DNA from: Phormidesmis priestleyi Ana | GTDB taxonomy: Bacteria; Cyanobacteriota; Cyanobacteriia; Phormidesmidales; Phormidesmidaceae | Assembly: GCA_001314865.1 (NCBI GenBank) | Contig: LJZR01000015.1 | Location: forward strand, 62,001 to 126,000 | DNA: 64,000 bases | Direction of reading: 5' to 3' | In this document: piece after piece, positions 17,154-24,055 of the stretch | How positions within the stretch are numbered: position 1 is the stretch's first letter | Layout of the letters: every line of letters starts with the position of its first letter | Program-made: the position numbers and the translations under genes | Notes under the pieces: model-generated | Told to the model about the DNA's origin: nothing | Databases searched by the model: none | Seen by the model: the letters and a program-made list of their open reading frames with translations, nothing else

Positions 17154-17503
17154 CTAGGGGAAACTCATAAGGATGGCGAAACATCCTAATTAAGCAGGTA
17201 TCAATACAGCAACAAAAGGTATGTATTAAAACCTGATTTTCCTATAAATATTACATGAAGTTACTGAAATAGCTGTGTGAAGTTACGGACTCATTACACG
17301 AACTAACGACAAAACAAAGCCAAAATTACGCGGAAAGCACCGAAATTATGGCCAAGACCATAACTATGTAAGGCTTTAACAAATTTTAAAATTAGGATTT
17401 AAAAAATTAAGGTTGAGATTATGGTTTTTCTATACGACACTCCATACAAAGATTCGTGAGTAGGGTTAAGGTTTAACTGCCAAATTGCCAACTTTCACAA
17501 AAA
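17154..17503. other. Intergenic region between small hypothetical and mltA
   Basis: A 350-base AT-rich gap between two minus-strand genes, presumably the promoter of the 94-residue gene plus the untranslated end of mltA. It holds only a short inverted repeat TTATGG-CCAAGA-CCATAA around 17347-17364. I see no gene, array or terminator. Confidence 0.55.
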
Positions 17504-18880
17504 TTACTCCTTAATCAAAAGGTAGTAGAGCGCGCCTTGGTCATTGATTAACCCAGCGATTTGGCCCGCGTCATTGCCTGTACCGATAAACAGATCTACT
17601 CGCCCGGCACCTTTAATCGCTCCGCCGGTGTCTTGATCTAATACAAACCGACTCGTCGCTGGATATGCGACATCACCCATGGGGTCTTCAGGCTGGGTTT
17701 CCATTTGCGATGCAATCTGAGCCTCTAAGGGGGCTTTTACAAATACGCCGTTTTCGTCTCTTTGGGGGAGCGGAAGGGTAATCAAGGCCAAGGCACCCGG
17801 CGGCATGAGCGACTTATCAGTCGCGATAGATCGGCCTGCGGTCACTGGAACTCCTAAGCTGCCTGTGGCCGGTGCGCCATGGGTTTCTCTAAAAAATACA
17901 AAGCGGTCATTGCGGGGCAAGTAGCGATCCAATGCGGTTGGATTTTGCTCAAAATATGCCATCAGTACCGGCAGCGTTAGCTCATCTTCTGGAATAATGC
18001 CATCGTCAATCAGGGCTCTACCCATGCTGGTGTAGGGGTAGTTAGTGCGGCCATCGTACCCAACGGACAAGGTGCCGCCCTCTATTAGCTCTAGCCGAGC
18101 CGAGCCCTGCACTTGAATCAAAAAGGCCTCTAGTCGGCTGGGTAACCAAGCGAGTTCTAGCCCGGCGATAGGGCCTTTGCTCGCCTGTAAGCCATCGGCA
18201 CCCTCTAGGGCTAACCGCGTCGGATGTGGCTCTGACCATTGGCCTAGGTTGGGCGGGCTTTGGTAAATGGGATACCGATAGGTTTCATCGGGTGTTCGAC
18301 TCGCTCGGTAGGTAGGCTCAAAGTAGCCTGTAAAGGCAACAGCGCCTTGTTGGTCTTGCCCGATTGCTTGGTAAATGTCAAATTCGGCGGTGACGGCTTG
18401 CTGGAGTTCTTCTGCTGACTGGCTTTGGATGACGAGAGTGCGAAAACGTTGGAGGCTCCGTCTTACCCTGTCATGCGTGATGCTGGGTACGGCGTAGTTG
18501 CTGTACGCAGTGACTGACTCGGGGGTTTGTAGGTAGGCAAGGCTGTTGTCAATTGCAGTGAGCAGTGCCTGACGGTCGCCTGCTGCGAGTGATGTGCGGA
18601 ATAGCGCTGTGTCTAGGCCGATGTGTTCAGCGGTATGTGGTGTCGCAGGACAGTCTAGCTTTCTGAGCGGTGGCATTTGCTCTGGCTGACTTTCTGGTTG
18701 ATTTTCTGGCTGACTTTCTGGCTGATTTTCTGGCTGAACAGGCTGGGTGTTTTGAGCGTGGCTGATATGGCTAGGAAGAATGAGCGCGATCGCTAAACCC
18801 AAGCAGAAAGGCTGTATCCAACGGCGGAGTGTAAAAGTTGCCGGGTGCGTATGAGCAGACGAATAGGAGGAGGTTCGCAA
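17504..18880 (-). CDS. mltA: Membrane-bound lytic murein transglycosylase A (MltA) family
   Basis: A 458-residue exported enzyme predicted to cleave peptidoglycan with formation of 1,6-anhydromuramic ends. It has a signal peptide (basic start, core FCLGLAIALILPS, end SHA), a repetitive linker QPENQPESQPENQPESQPE (about residues 47-66) coded by a 12-bp array, the MltA barrel (AVTAEFDIYQAIGQDQQGAV, GYFEPTYRASRTP) and the C-terminal 3D domain DQDTGGAIKGAGRVDLFIG, with conserved Asp417 and Asp429. No lipobox Cys follows the signal peptide, so unlike E. coli MltA it may be periplasmic and not a lipoprotein. Confidence 0.9.
   Translation of the reverse strand: MRTSSYSSAHTHPATFTLRRWIQPFCLGLAIALILPSHISHAQNTQPVQPENQPESQPENQPESQPEQMPPLRKLDCPATPHTAEHIGLDTALFRTSLAAGDRQALLTAIDNSLAYLQTPESVTAYSNYAVPSITHDRVRRSLQRFRTLVIQSQSAEELQQAVTAEFDIYQAIGQDQQGAVAFTGYFEPTYRASRTPDETYRYPIYQSPPNLGQWSEPHPTRLALEGADGLQASKGPIAGLELAWLPSRLEAFLIQVQGSARLELIEGGTLSVGYDGRTNYPYTSMGRALIDDGIIPEDELTLPVLMAYFEQNPTALDRYLPRNDRFVFFRETHGAPATGSLGVPVTAGRSIATDKSLMPPGALALITLPLPQRDENGVFVKAPLEAQIASQMETQPEDPMGDVAYPATSRFVLDQDTGGAIKGAGRVDLFIGTGNDAGQIAGLINDQGALYYLLIKE
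18681..18740 (-). repeat. 12-bp in-frame array in mltA linker
   Basis: Five copies of TCTGGCTGACTT-type units on the plus strand (18681, 18693, 18705, 18717, 18729) encode alternating QPES and QPEN on the minus strand, just after the signal peptide. Confidence 0.92.
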
Positions 18881-19035
18881 GGGAGTTGTCCAAAGCTACC
18901 TTATCAACTCTATAGGTTGGCGATCGCGCCCACCTCTCGCAGGGTTCAAAATATGCTCTGTCACACCCCATGTGCTAGCTAAAAAAGTACCCCTCAAGCA
19001 GCAAGCAAACCGGATAATAGCTGGCCTAGCCGTAA

Positions 19036-19080
19036 TAAATCATCCCCTAGCTGTGAAATATGCAGATAGAGGATGATTTA
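19036..19080 (-). terminator. Hairpin between the 84-residue gene and mltA
   Basis: TAAATCATCC (19036-19045) is exactly complementary to GGATGATTTA (19071-19080), with a 25-nt loop. It follows the stop of the minus-strand 19159-19413 gene and precedes mltA. There is no clean T-run, so terminator function is only likely. Confidence 0.45.
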
Positions 19081-19158
19081 TCAGCTATTTAGTTATGTTC
19101 TGGCTAGTTTGATCGAAATAACGACGAAATATCGGCGAAATAAATTAAGCCTCGACGG

Positions 19159-19413
19159 TTAGTACCTTTCAACACTAGAGTTGAAAATCGGCTCTACGCG
19201 GATACAGGCGACGCGGGAAGGGCGAATAACCATGTACTCACCGGGGTTAATTTTGGGAATAGGGACATTAATAAACTCCTCGGCGGTTGCTTTGGGCATG
19301 AGCTTATCGCTGTACCATTTTTGAAAGTCTTGAATGGTGGTGAAGCGGACTTCTTCTTTGTGTCCGCCGTCGAAGGCAATATGGACAACGTATTCGCTGG
19401 GAGTTCTTGGCAT
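19159..19413 (-). CDS. Small conserved-looking protein, unknown function
   Basis: An 84-residue soluble protein starting MPRTPSEYVVHIAFDGGHKE, with alternating strands and helices (EEVRFTTIQDFQKWYSDKL, then INPGEYMVIRPSRVACIRVE). It resembles short cyanobacterial hypotheticals that are present as single genes; I cannot assign a family. The residue composition, a start ATG and lack of an alternative frame support it being real. It is flanked by the TIR-like gene and mltA on the same strand with gaps of 180 and 278 bp, so it is probably separately transcribed. Confidence 0.65.
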   Translation of the reverse strand: MPRTPSEYVVHIAFDGGHKEEVRFTTIQDFQKWYSDKLMPKATAEEFINVPIPKINPGEYMVIRPSRVACIRVEPIFNSSVERY

Positions 19414-19593
19414 TTTGCAAAGCTGGACGCTTAGATGACCAGGTTCAGATGACCAAATTAGTATTGGTTGATGGATGCGAAAACTCTCATGTTTGGCGAA
19501 TGTTTTTACCTATTTTTCGGTAAATCCATCAGTTCAACCGAAAAGTTGGTTGAACCGCAAATAGGTGGCCTAATAAGTCTGCTGAAGATAAAC

Positions 19594-20358
19594 CTACTGA
19601 AGATTGAACCGCTGTAGTCTTTCCTGCAATAGCTGGGGCAGTTCTTTTTTGAGGTCAGATTTTTTTTCAAAGCTCAGACGATTGCGGGTGGGGGTGTCAA
19701 AAGGGAACTGACCGGGCAGGTCATTGCGCTCCATTTGAGCCAGGATAATTTGCTCGGGACGTTTGCTTTGGAGGGCATAACCCATTTCTACACAGACTTT
19801 GGGACTCGGTATTAGCTGAGGGGGCGTGCCCTCGATGTCTAAGATAGGTGTGGCATCGGCAATAAAGAGAAGCGATCGCCTAATTTGCCGCATTAGGCTG
19901 CTGTTGATACGCACGGCTCCCTGACTCAACCGATGAGACTCAATGAGCGAAACGGATAAACGCGACTTGTTGTTGAACTTTTTAATAAACGACTCTATTT
20001 CCTCGCGCAGCATATCGCTGGAGTCGGTGTATTCGGTTTGGTAACTCAGGAAAATAGTCGGATCTAAGTTAGAGAGCGAATCTTGCTTGGCAAAGTAGAT
20101 TTCGTGGCTGATCAAATCGATGTTGGCGATCGCATAAGTGCCACTTCCCTCTACATAAAACTCAACCAAATCCCCTTCGAGATAGCGTTGAAACCACTCA
20201 GCCTGCTTGACTTCCTCAATATCTTCTAAAAAGTCGGCACGAAGGGCCGACTTGAGCAGGCTATTTTTGGCCAGGCGTAAATCATGAGGCCGACTCTCTA
20301 GCTCTCGGATAGGTTCGTAGTCGCTAAGATACCAAGCCTTAAGTGCAATAATAGCCAT
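19594..20358 (-). CDS. TIR-like / nucleotide-binding-like protein
   Basis: A 254-residue soluble protein with two parts. Residues 1-95 are an unrecognised domain (MAIIALKAWYLSDYEPIREL, EFYVEGSGTYAIANIDLISH). Residues 100-230 read like a TIR or TIR-like flavodoxin-type fold: strand TIFLSYQ (101-107), helix MLREEIESFIKKF, strand LSVSLIES, helix SSLMRQIRRS, strand LLFIADATP, then PSPKVCVEMGYAL (185-196) with Glu191 where TIR NADases keep their catalytic glutamate, and strand QIILAQMERN. Fold and any NAD cleavage are inference from motif order. No defence partner genes are adjacent. A housekeeping role is equally possible. Confidence 0.5.
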   Translation of the reverse strand: MAIIALKAWYLSDYEPIRELESRPHDLRLAKNSLLKSALRADFLEDIEEVKQAEWFQRYLEGDLVEFYVEGSGTYAIANIDLISHEIYFAKQDSLSNLDPTIFLSYQTEYTDSSDMLREEIESFIKKFNNKSRLSVSLIESHRLSQGAVRINSSLMRQIRRSLLFIADATPILDIEGTPPQLIPSPKVCVEMGYALQSKRPEQIILAQMERNDLPGQFPFDTPTRNRLSFEKKSDLKKELPQLLQERLQRFNLQ

Positions 20359-20455
20359 CTAGCGCGCGTCCTCGGTTAATCCTTTATATCTTCTTTTAAT
20401 CTGCTGCTTTTCACTCTAAATTATCACCCGAATTACAGGGATAGCTTCAAAAATA

Positions 20456-20475
20456 AATAGTATATACATACTATT
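20456..20475. promoter_or_regulatory. 8-bp-arm palindrome in divergent promoter region
   Basis: AATAGTAT-ATAC-ATACTATT (20456-20475) is a perfect inverted repeat in the gap between the divergent TIR-like gene and ggt, about 98 bp upstream of the former and 143 bp upstream of the latter. Size and symmetry suit a dimeric repressor site, but AT-rich chance pairing is possible. Confidence 0.4.
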
Positions 20476-20618
20476 GTATCTTGTTTTTGGGGTTTCTGAT
20501 GACTCATCAGTGGTCGTCAGCAGTCGCTAAGAGCAGCAAAATTCATCTGCTCAATTTGGTGTTCAGATTGGTAGAGTTCAGAAGGATTCAATTGGGCGCT
20601 TAGCGCTAGGAATGGTCA

Positions 20619-22361
20619 ATGGCAGGTGTGGTTTCAGCAGGGCATGAAAAAACGGCTGAAGCCGGACAGATAATTTTGCAGGCGGGGGGCAATGCCTTTG
20701 ATGCAGCGGTGGCTGCTGCTTTTATGGGCTGTGTCGCTGAGCCCACGCTAACTTCGCTTGGCGGCGGTGGTTTTTTGCTGGCGCATCAGGCTGAAGGGAG
20801 CGCAGATAATCGCAACATACTGTTTGATTTTTTTACGCAGACCCCCAGCAGCCGGATGCCCAGCCGTCAAACGCCCAGCCGTCAAACGTCCAGCCGTCAA
20901 ACGTCCAGCCGTCAAACGTCCGGCCGTCAAACGTCTAATAGTTCGCTAGATCAGACTCAGTTGCTCGACTTTTATCCAATTGAAGCGAACTTTGGCGATT
21001 CCGTTCAAGAATTTCACATTGGCCTCGCTTCTATGGCCGTACCCGGTATTTTTGCGGGTTTGCTAGCGGTGCATAAAAAGCTAGGACGGTTGCCGCTGAA
21101 CTTAGTGGTTGAACCGGCGGTCAGCTGTGCTCGGGAGGGTCTGACGGTTACAGATTTTCAGGGCTATTGCTACGAGTTGCTGCATCCTATTTTGTTGGCT
21201 ACGCCAGCAGCGCGCCGAATTTATGCGCCTCAAGGCCATCAGCTACAGGCCGGTGAGCGGATTCACATGCCTGAGTTTGCTGATGTGTTAGAAAATTTGG
21301 CAAGTTTGGGACATGATGCGGCAAAGCGGGCGTTCTATGAGGGAGAGATTGCTCAGAAAACGGTGCGTGATGCCCAGTCAGGCGGCGGTGTTTTGCGCAT
21401 GGAAGATTTTTGCCAGTATTCGGTGATTGAGCGATCGCCCCTTTCTATCAACTATCGCGGTGTACAAATACTAACTAATCCACCCCCTAGTGCAGGCGGC
21501 TCGCTCATTGCCTTTGGGCTAGAACTATTGGATAGGTTTGATCTCTCGGCAATGACATTTGGATCGGTTGAGCATTTAATGCTGTTGTCTCAGGTGATGC
21601 GATGGACGAATGAGGCGAGGCGATCGCACCTAGACGATGCCCTGTTTGACCCAGGTATTGCCGATGCCTTTACCGCGACAGATTTGGTTGAAAAATACGC
21701 TCAGCCAATCCAAAAGACGATGGCCCAAAGCCTAAACCGATGGGGCAGTACCACCCATCTGAGCGTGATAGATGACGAAGGCAACGCAGCTAGCATCACC
21801 ACTTCTAATGGCGAAGGCTCCTCCTACGTGATTCCAAACACCCAAATTATGATGAACAACATGCTAGGAGAAGAAGACCTCAATCCTAACGGATTTCACC
21901 AATGGCCCCTCAATCAGCGGATGTCATCTATGATGGCACCTACGCTCATTTTGGCGGCAGGCACCCCTCAGCTAGCGCTCGGCTCAGGTGGATCTAACCG
22001 AATTCGCACGGCCATTTTGCAGGTAATTTCTAACCTGTTGGACTTTAATATGACCCTGGCTGAGGCTGTTCAGGCGCCTCGCATTCACTGGGAAAATGGA
22101 GTGTTTCATTTGGAGCCCGGTTTGCTAGATCCGGTTTCACCAGCGCCCGATTCGCACAAAGCTCCTTCAAATCCTTCAAATCCTTCGAATTCCTCGAATA
22201 TAGACACTACGTTTGTAACAGAGGCGTTAGGCACTGATCGGGTCGTTCGTTGGCAGCAAGCCAATATGTTTTTTGGCGGCGTTCATACGGTAGGTGTAGA
22301 TTCGTCAGGCACTTTGCAAGGCGCGGGCGATCCTCGGCGCAGTGGCGCGATCGCTCAGTAA
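20619..22361 (+). CDS. ggt: Gamma-glutamyltransferase
   Basis: A 580-residue Ntn-hydrolase precursor that breaks gamma-glutamyl bonds such as that of glutathione. The N-terminal part begins AGVVSAGHEKTAEAGQIILQ; autoprocessing should occur before Thr378 of TTHLSVIDDEGNAASIT, giving the catalytic threonine, and the small subunit has LGSGGSNRIRTAILQVI. No signal peptide is evident, so it is probably cytoplasmic. AGGA at about 20606 supports ATG 20619. An in-frame 15-bp array inserts about 30 residues of (S/G)RQT(P/S) after residue 76, and a 9-bp array gives PSNPSNPSN near residue 515; both sit in likely loops. Gene and stop end in a 12-bp array. Confidence 0.9.
   Translation: MAGVVSAGHEKTAEAGQIILQAGGNAFDAAVAAAFMGCVAEPTLTSLGGGGFLLAHQAEGSADNRNILFDFFTQTPSSRMPSRQTPSRQTSSRQTSSRQTSGRQTSNSSLDQTQLLDFYPIEANFGDSVQEFHIGLASMAVPGIFAGLLAVHKKLGRLPLNLVVEPAVSCAREGLTVTDFQGYCYELLHPILLATPAARRIYAPQGHQLQAGERIHMPEFADVLENLASLGHDAAKRAFYEGEIAQKTVRDAQSGGGVLRMEDFCQYSVIERSPLSINYRGVQILTNPPPSAGGSLIAFGLELLDRFDLSAMTFGSVEHLMLLSQVMRWTNEARRSHLDDALFDPGIADAFTATDLVEKYAQPIQKTMAQSLNRWGSTTHLSVIDDEGNAASITTSNGEGSSYVIPNTQIMMNNMLGEEDLNPNGFHQWPLNQRMSSMMAPTLILAAGTPQLALGSGGSNRIRTAILQVISNLLDFNMTLAEAVQAPRIHWENGVFHLEPGLLDPVSPAPDSHKAPSNPSNPSNSSNIDTTFVTEALGTDRVVRWQQANMFFGGVHTVGVDSSGTLQGAGDPRRSGAIAQ
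20861..20935 (+). repeat. 15-bp in-frame array inside ggt
   Basis: Five copies of CAGCCGTCAAACGTC (20861, 20876, 20891, 20906, 20921), preceded by a diverged copy at 20846. They code for SRQTP/SRQTS repeats. The minus strand is also open across the array, an expected artefact of the unit length. Confidence 0.97.
22163..22198 (+). repeat. 9-bp in-frame array inside ggt
   Basis: Four copies of TCCTTCAAA-type units (22163, 22172, 22181, 22190), the last two diverged, coding for repeated Pro-Ser-Asn in a surface loop of the small subunit. Confidence 0.85.
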
Positions 22362-22427
22362 TTTAATCAGTAATTTAATCAGTCGCTGAATCAGCCGCTG
22401 AATCATTAGCTGAATCATTAGCTCAAT
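22356..22427. repeat. 12-bp array containing the ggt stop codon
   Basis: Six 12-bp units. The first, CAGTAATTTAAT (22356-22367), holds the final Gln codon and TAA stop of ggt; the second is identical; then CAGTCGCTGAAT, CAGCCGCTGAAT, CATTAGCTGAAT and CATTAGCTCAAT follow, each differing from its neighbour by a few bases. Confidence 0.93.
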
Positions 22428-22436
22428 CGGGTTTTC

Positions 22437-22472
22437 CCAATCAACAGGCCAATCAATAGGCCAATCAACTCA
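22437..22472. repeat. 12-bp array before MATE gene
   Basis: Three copies of CCAATCAACAGG (22437, 22449, 22461), the last one diverged, ending 15 bp before the MATE start codon and so lying in its leader. Confidence 0.85.
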
Positions 22473-22487
22473 GGTTTTAACAACAAG

Positions 22488-23918
22488 ATGAATTGGAGTG
22501 TCCTTCAATCTAGAGCTAAATCTAGACTTACGGCTTCTGGCGTGGTGCCAGAGGGTCGAGCATTTTTAGGCTTAGCGGTTCCTTTGGCCACTGCTCAGGT
22601 GGCTCAGTTTGCAGTGGGCTTTGTAGATACGCTAATGATGGGCCACTTGAATACGGCCTCGCTGGCAGCCGGTGGACTGGCCTCTACAACGTTTCAAATG
22701 CTGCTGACGATTGTCTCAGGCTTTGTGATGTCGGTGGGCGTGCTGGCGGCTGAGGCCTACGGATCAGAGAAAAAAAAACGGCTAACGGGCCTTGCGCGAC
22801 AGGGGCTTTGGCTGACGCTGCTGCTGGCTGTTCCGCTGACGCTACTGCTGCTGCAAATGTCGCCCATACTCGAATTTTTGGGTCAGTCTGAACAAGTCAG
22901 GCAGCTTTCTCAACATTACTTCAGCTGGATATCCATAGGGGTGCTGCCTGCATTAGGGTTCGCGATGCTGCGGGGCTATGTGTCGGCTTTTTCGTTGGCC
23001 AATGTGGTGACGGTCATTGTAATGCTGGGGACAGGGTTTAATATTGGCTGCAACTATGTGTTGGGCTTTGGTAAATTGGGCTTTCCACGGATGGAGCTAG
23101 CAGGCTTTGGCTTGGGCAGTAGTCTGAGCTTGTGGCTGATGTTTGGGCTGTTTGCAGCTTACATTTTGCGACATCCAGAGCTTAATCAGTATCGCTTTTG
23201 GCGCGGTCGGCAGCATCCTGATATGGCTATTTTGCGGCGATTGGTTGCGATTGGTTTGCCGATGGCGGTGACCTTCACTTTGGAGCTGGGCCTGTTTTTG
23301 GCGGTGTCTTATATGGCAGGCAGTTTGGGTACTGAAGTGCTGGCGGCCCATCAGATTGCGTTTCAAACGATGGCCCTCATTTTTATGGTGCCGATTGGCA
23401 TGTCGCAGGCGGTGACAACGCGTGTAGGCCTATGGCATGGCCGTAAAAGCCGCAGGGGCGTTCGTCGGGCCGGGTTGGTGGCGATCGCAGCGGCTGTTCT
23501 TTTTTTGGCGGGTTGTGCGATCGCGCTTAGCCATTATCGAGCCTTTATGGTTGGCCTATTTATTGATATGCGTGATCCGCAAAATGCCCCGGTCATTGCG
23601 ATCGCCATGAGCTTATTACTCATCGCCGCGATCGGCCAAACACTCGACGGCATTCAGCGGGTGGCGATGAGCGCGCTCTATGGTTTGCAGGATACTCGGG
23701 TGCCGATGATAATGAGTGCGATCGCCTTTTGGGGGATTGGGCTTCCGATTGGCTACCTGCTGGGCTTTAGGCTTGGGTGGGGCGCAGCTGGGCTGTGGGT
23801 GGGTCAGTATATGGGCGTTGCGATCGCGGGCATCATCTTCCTGTGGCGCTTTTGCAAACTTACAAGCCACAAACGCCGATCACAAACGCTGATCACAAAC
23901 GCTGATCACAAACGCTGA
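22488..23918 (+). CDS. MATE family efflux transporter
   Basis: A 476-residue, twelve-span exporter of the NorM-like MATE family, which uses Na+ or H+ gradients to expel organic cations. The family start FLGLAVPLATAQVAQFAVGFVD and first-repeat motif MMGHLNTASLAAGGLA are clear, and the second half has AVTFTLELGLFLAVSYMAG and GTEVLAAHQIAFQTMAL. Substrate is unknown. The last 16 residues (HKRRSQTLITNADHKR) are encoded by a 13-bp repeat read in successive frames, so the C-terminus appears to have been extended by repeat expansion. The shine-dalgarno before ATG 22488 is weak. Confidence 0.9.
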   Translation: MNWSVLQSRAKSRLTASGVVPEGRAFLGLAVPLATAQVAQFAVGFVDTLMMGHLNTASLAAGGLASTTFQMLLTIVSGFVMSVGVLAAEAYGSEKKKRLTGLARQGLWLTLLLAVPLTLLLLQMSPILEFLGQSEQVRQLSQHYFSWISIGVLPALGFAMLRGYVSAFSLANVVTVIVMLGTGFNIGCNYVLGFGKLGFPRMELAGFGLGSSLSLWLMFGLFAAYILRHPELNQYRFWRGRQHPDMAILRRLVAIGLPMAVTFTLELGLFLAVSYMAGSLGTEVLAAHQIAFQTMALIFMVPIGMSQAVTTRVGLWHGRKSRRGVRRAGLVAIAAAVLFLAGCAIALSHYRAFMVGLFIDMRDPQNAPVIAIAMSLLLIAAIGQTLDGIQRVAMSALYGLQDTRVPMIMSAIAFWGIGLPIGYLLGFRLGWGAAGLWVGQYMGVAIAGIIFLWRFCKLTSHKRRSQTLITNADHKR

Positions 23919-23947
23919 TCACAAACGCTGACCCCACAAACGCTGAC
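23868..23947. repeat. 13-bp array spanning the MATE stop codon
   Basis: Unit CACAAACGCTGAT starts at 23868 (with CGCCGAT), 23881, 23894, 23907 and 23920; a further copy at 23935 follows a CCC interruption. The stop TGA (23916-23918) is supplied by the fourth copy; the equivalent position in copy one is CGA. Confidence 0.96.
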
Positions 23948-23971
23948 CGCGACTGTGTGCAACTGTGCAAA

Positions 23972-24055
23972 CCTGACTGGGACTCAGCCAAGCCTGACTA
24001 GGACTCAGCCAAACTTGACTAGGACTCAGCCAAACTTGACTAGGACTCAGCCAGA
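23972..24055. repeat. 21-bp array containing the speA stop
   Basis: Four 21-bp units (23972, 23993, 24014, 24035), each with the core GACTAGGACTCAGCCAA. The last unit (on the plus strand) holds the final codons (Leu-Ala-Glu-Ser) and TAG stop of minus-strand speA; the other three lie downstream of the gene. Confidence 0.96.

Noticed and set aside
20748-20949. Open frames on both strands over the ggt repeat
   Set aside because: 15-bp units without stops are open in several frames; only the ggt frame continues into a real protein.
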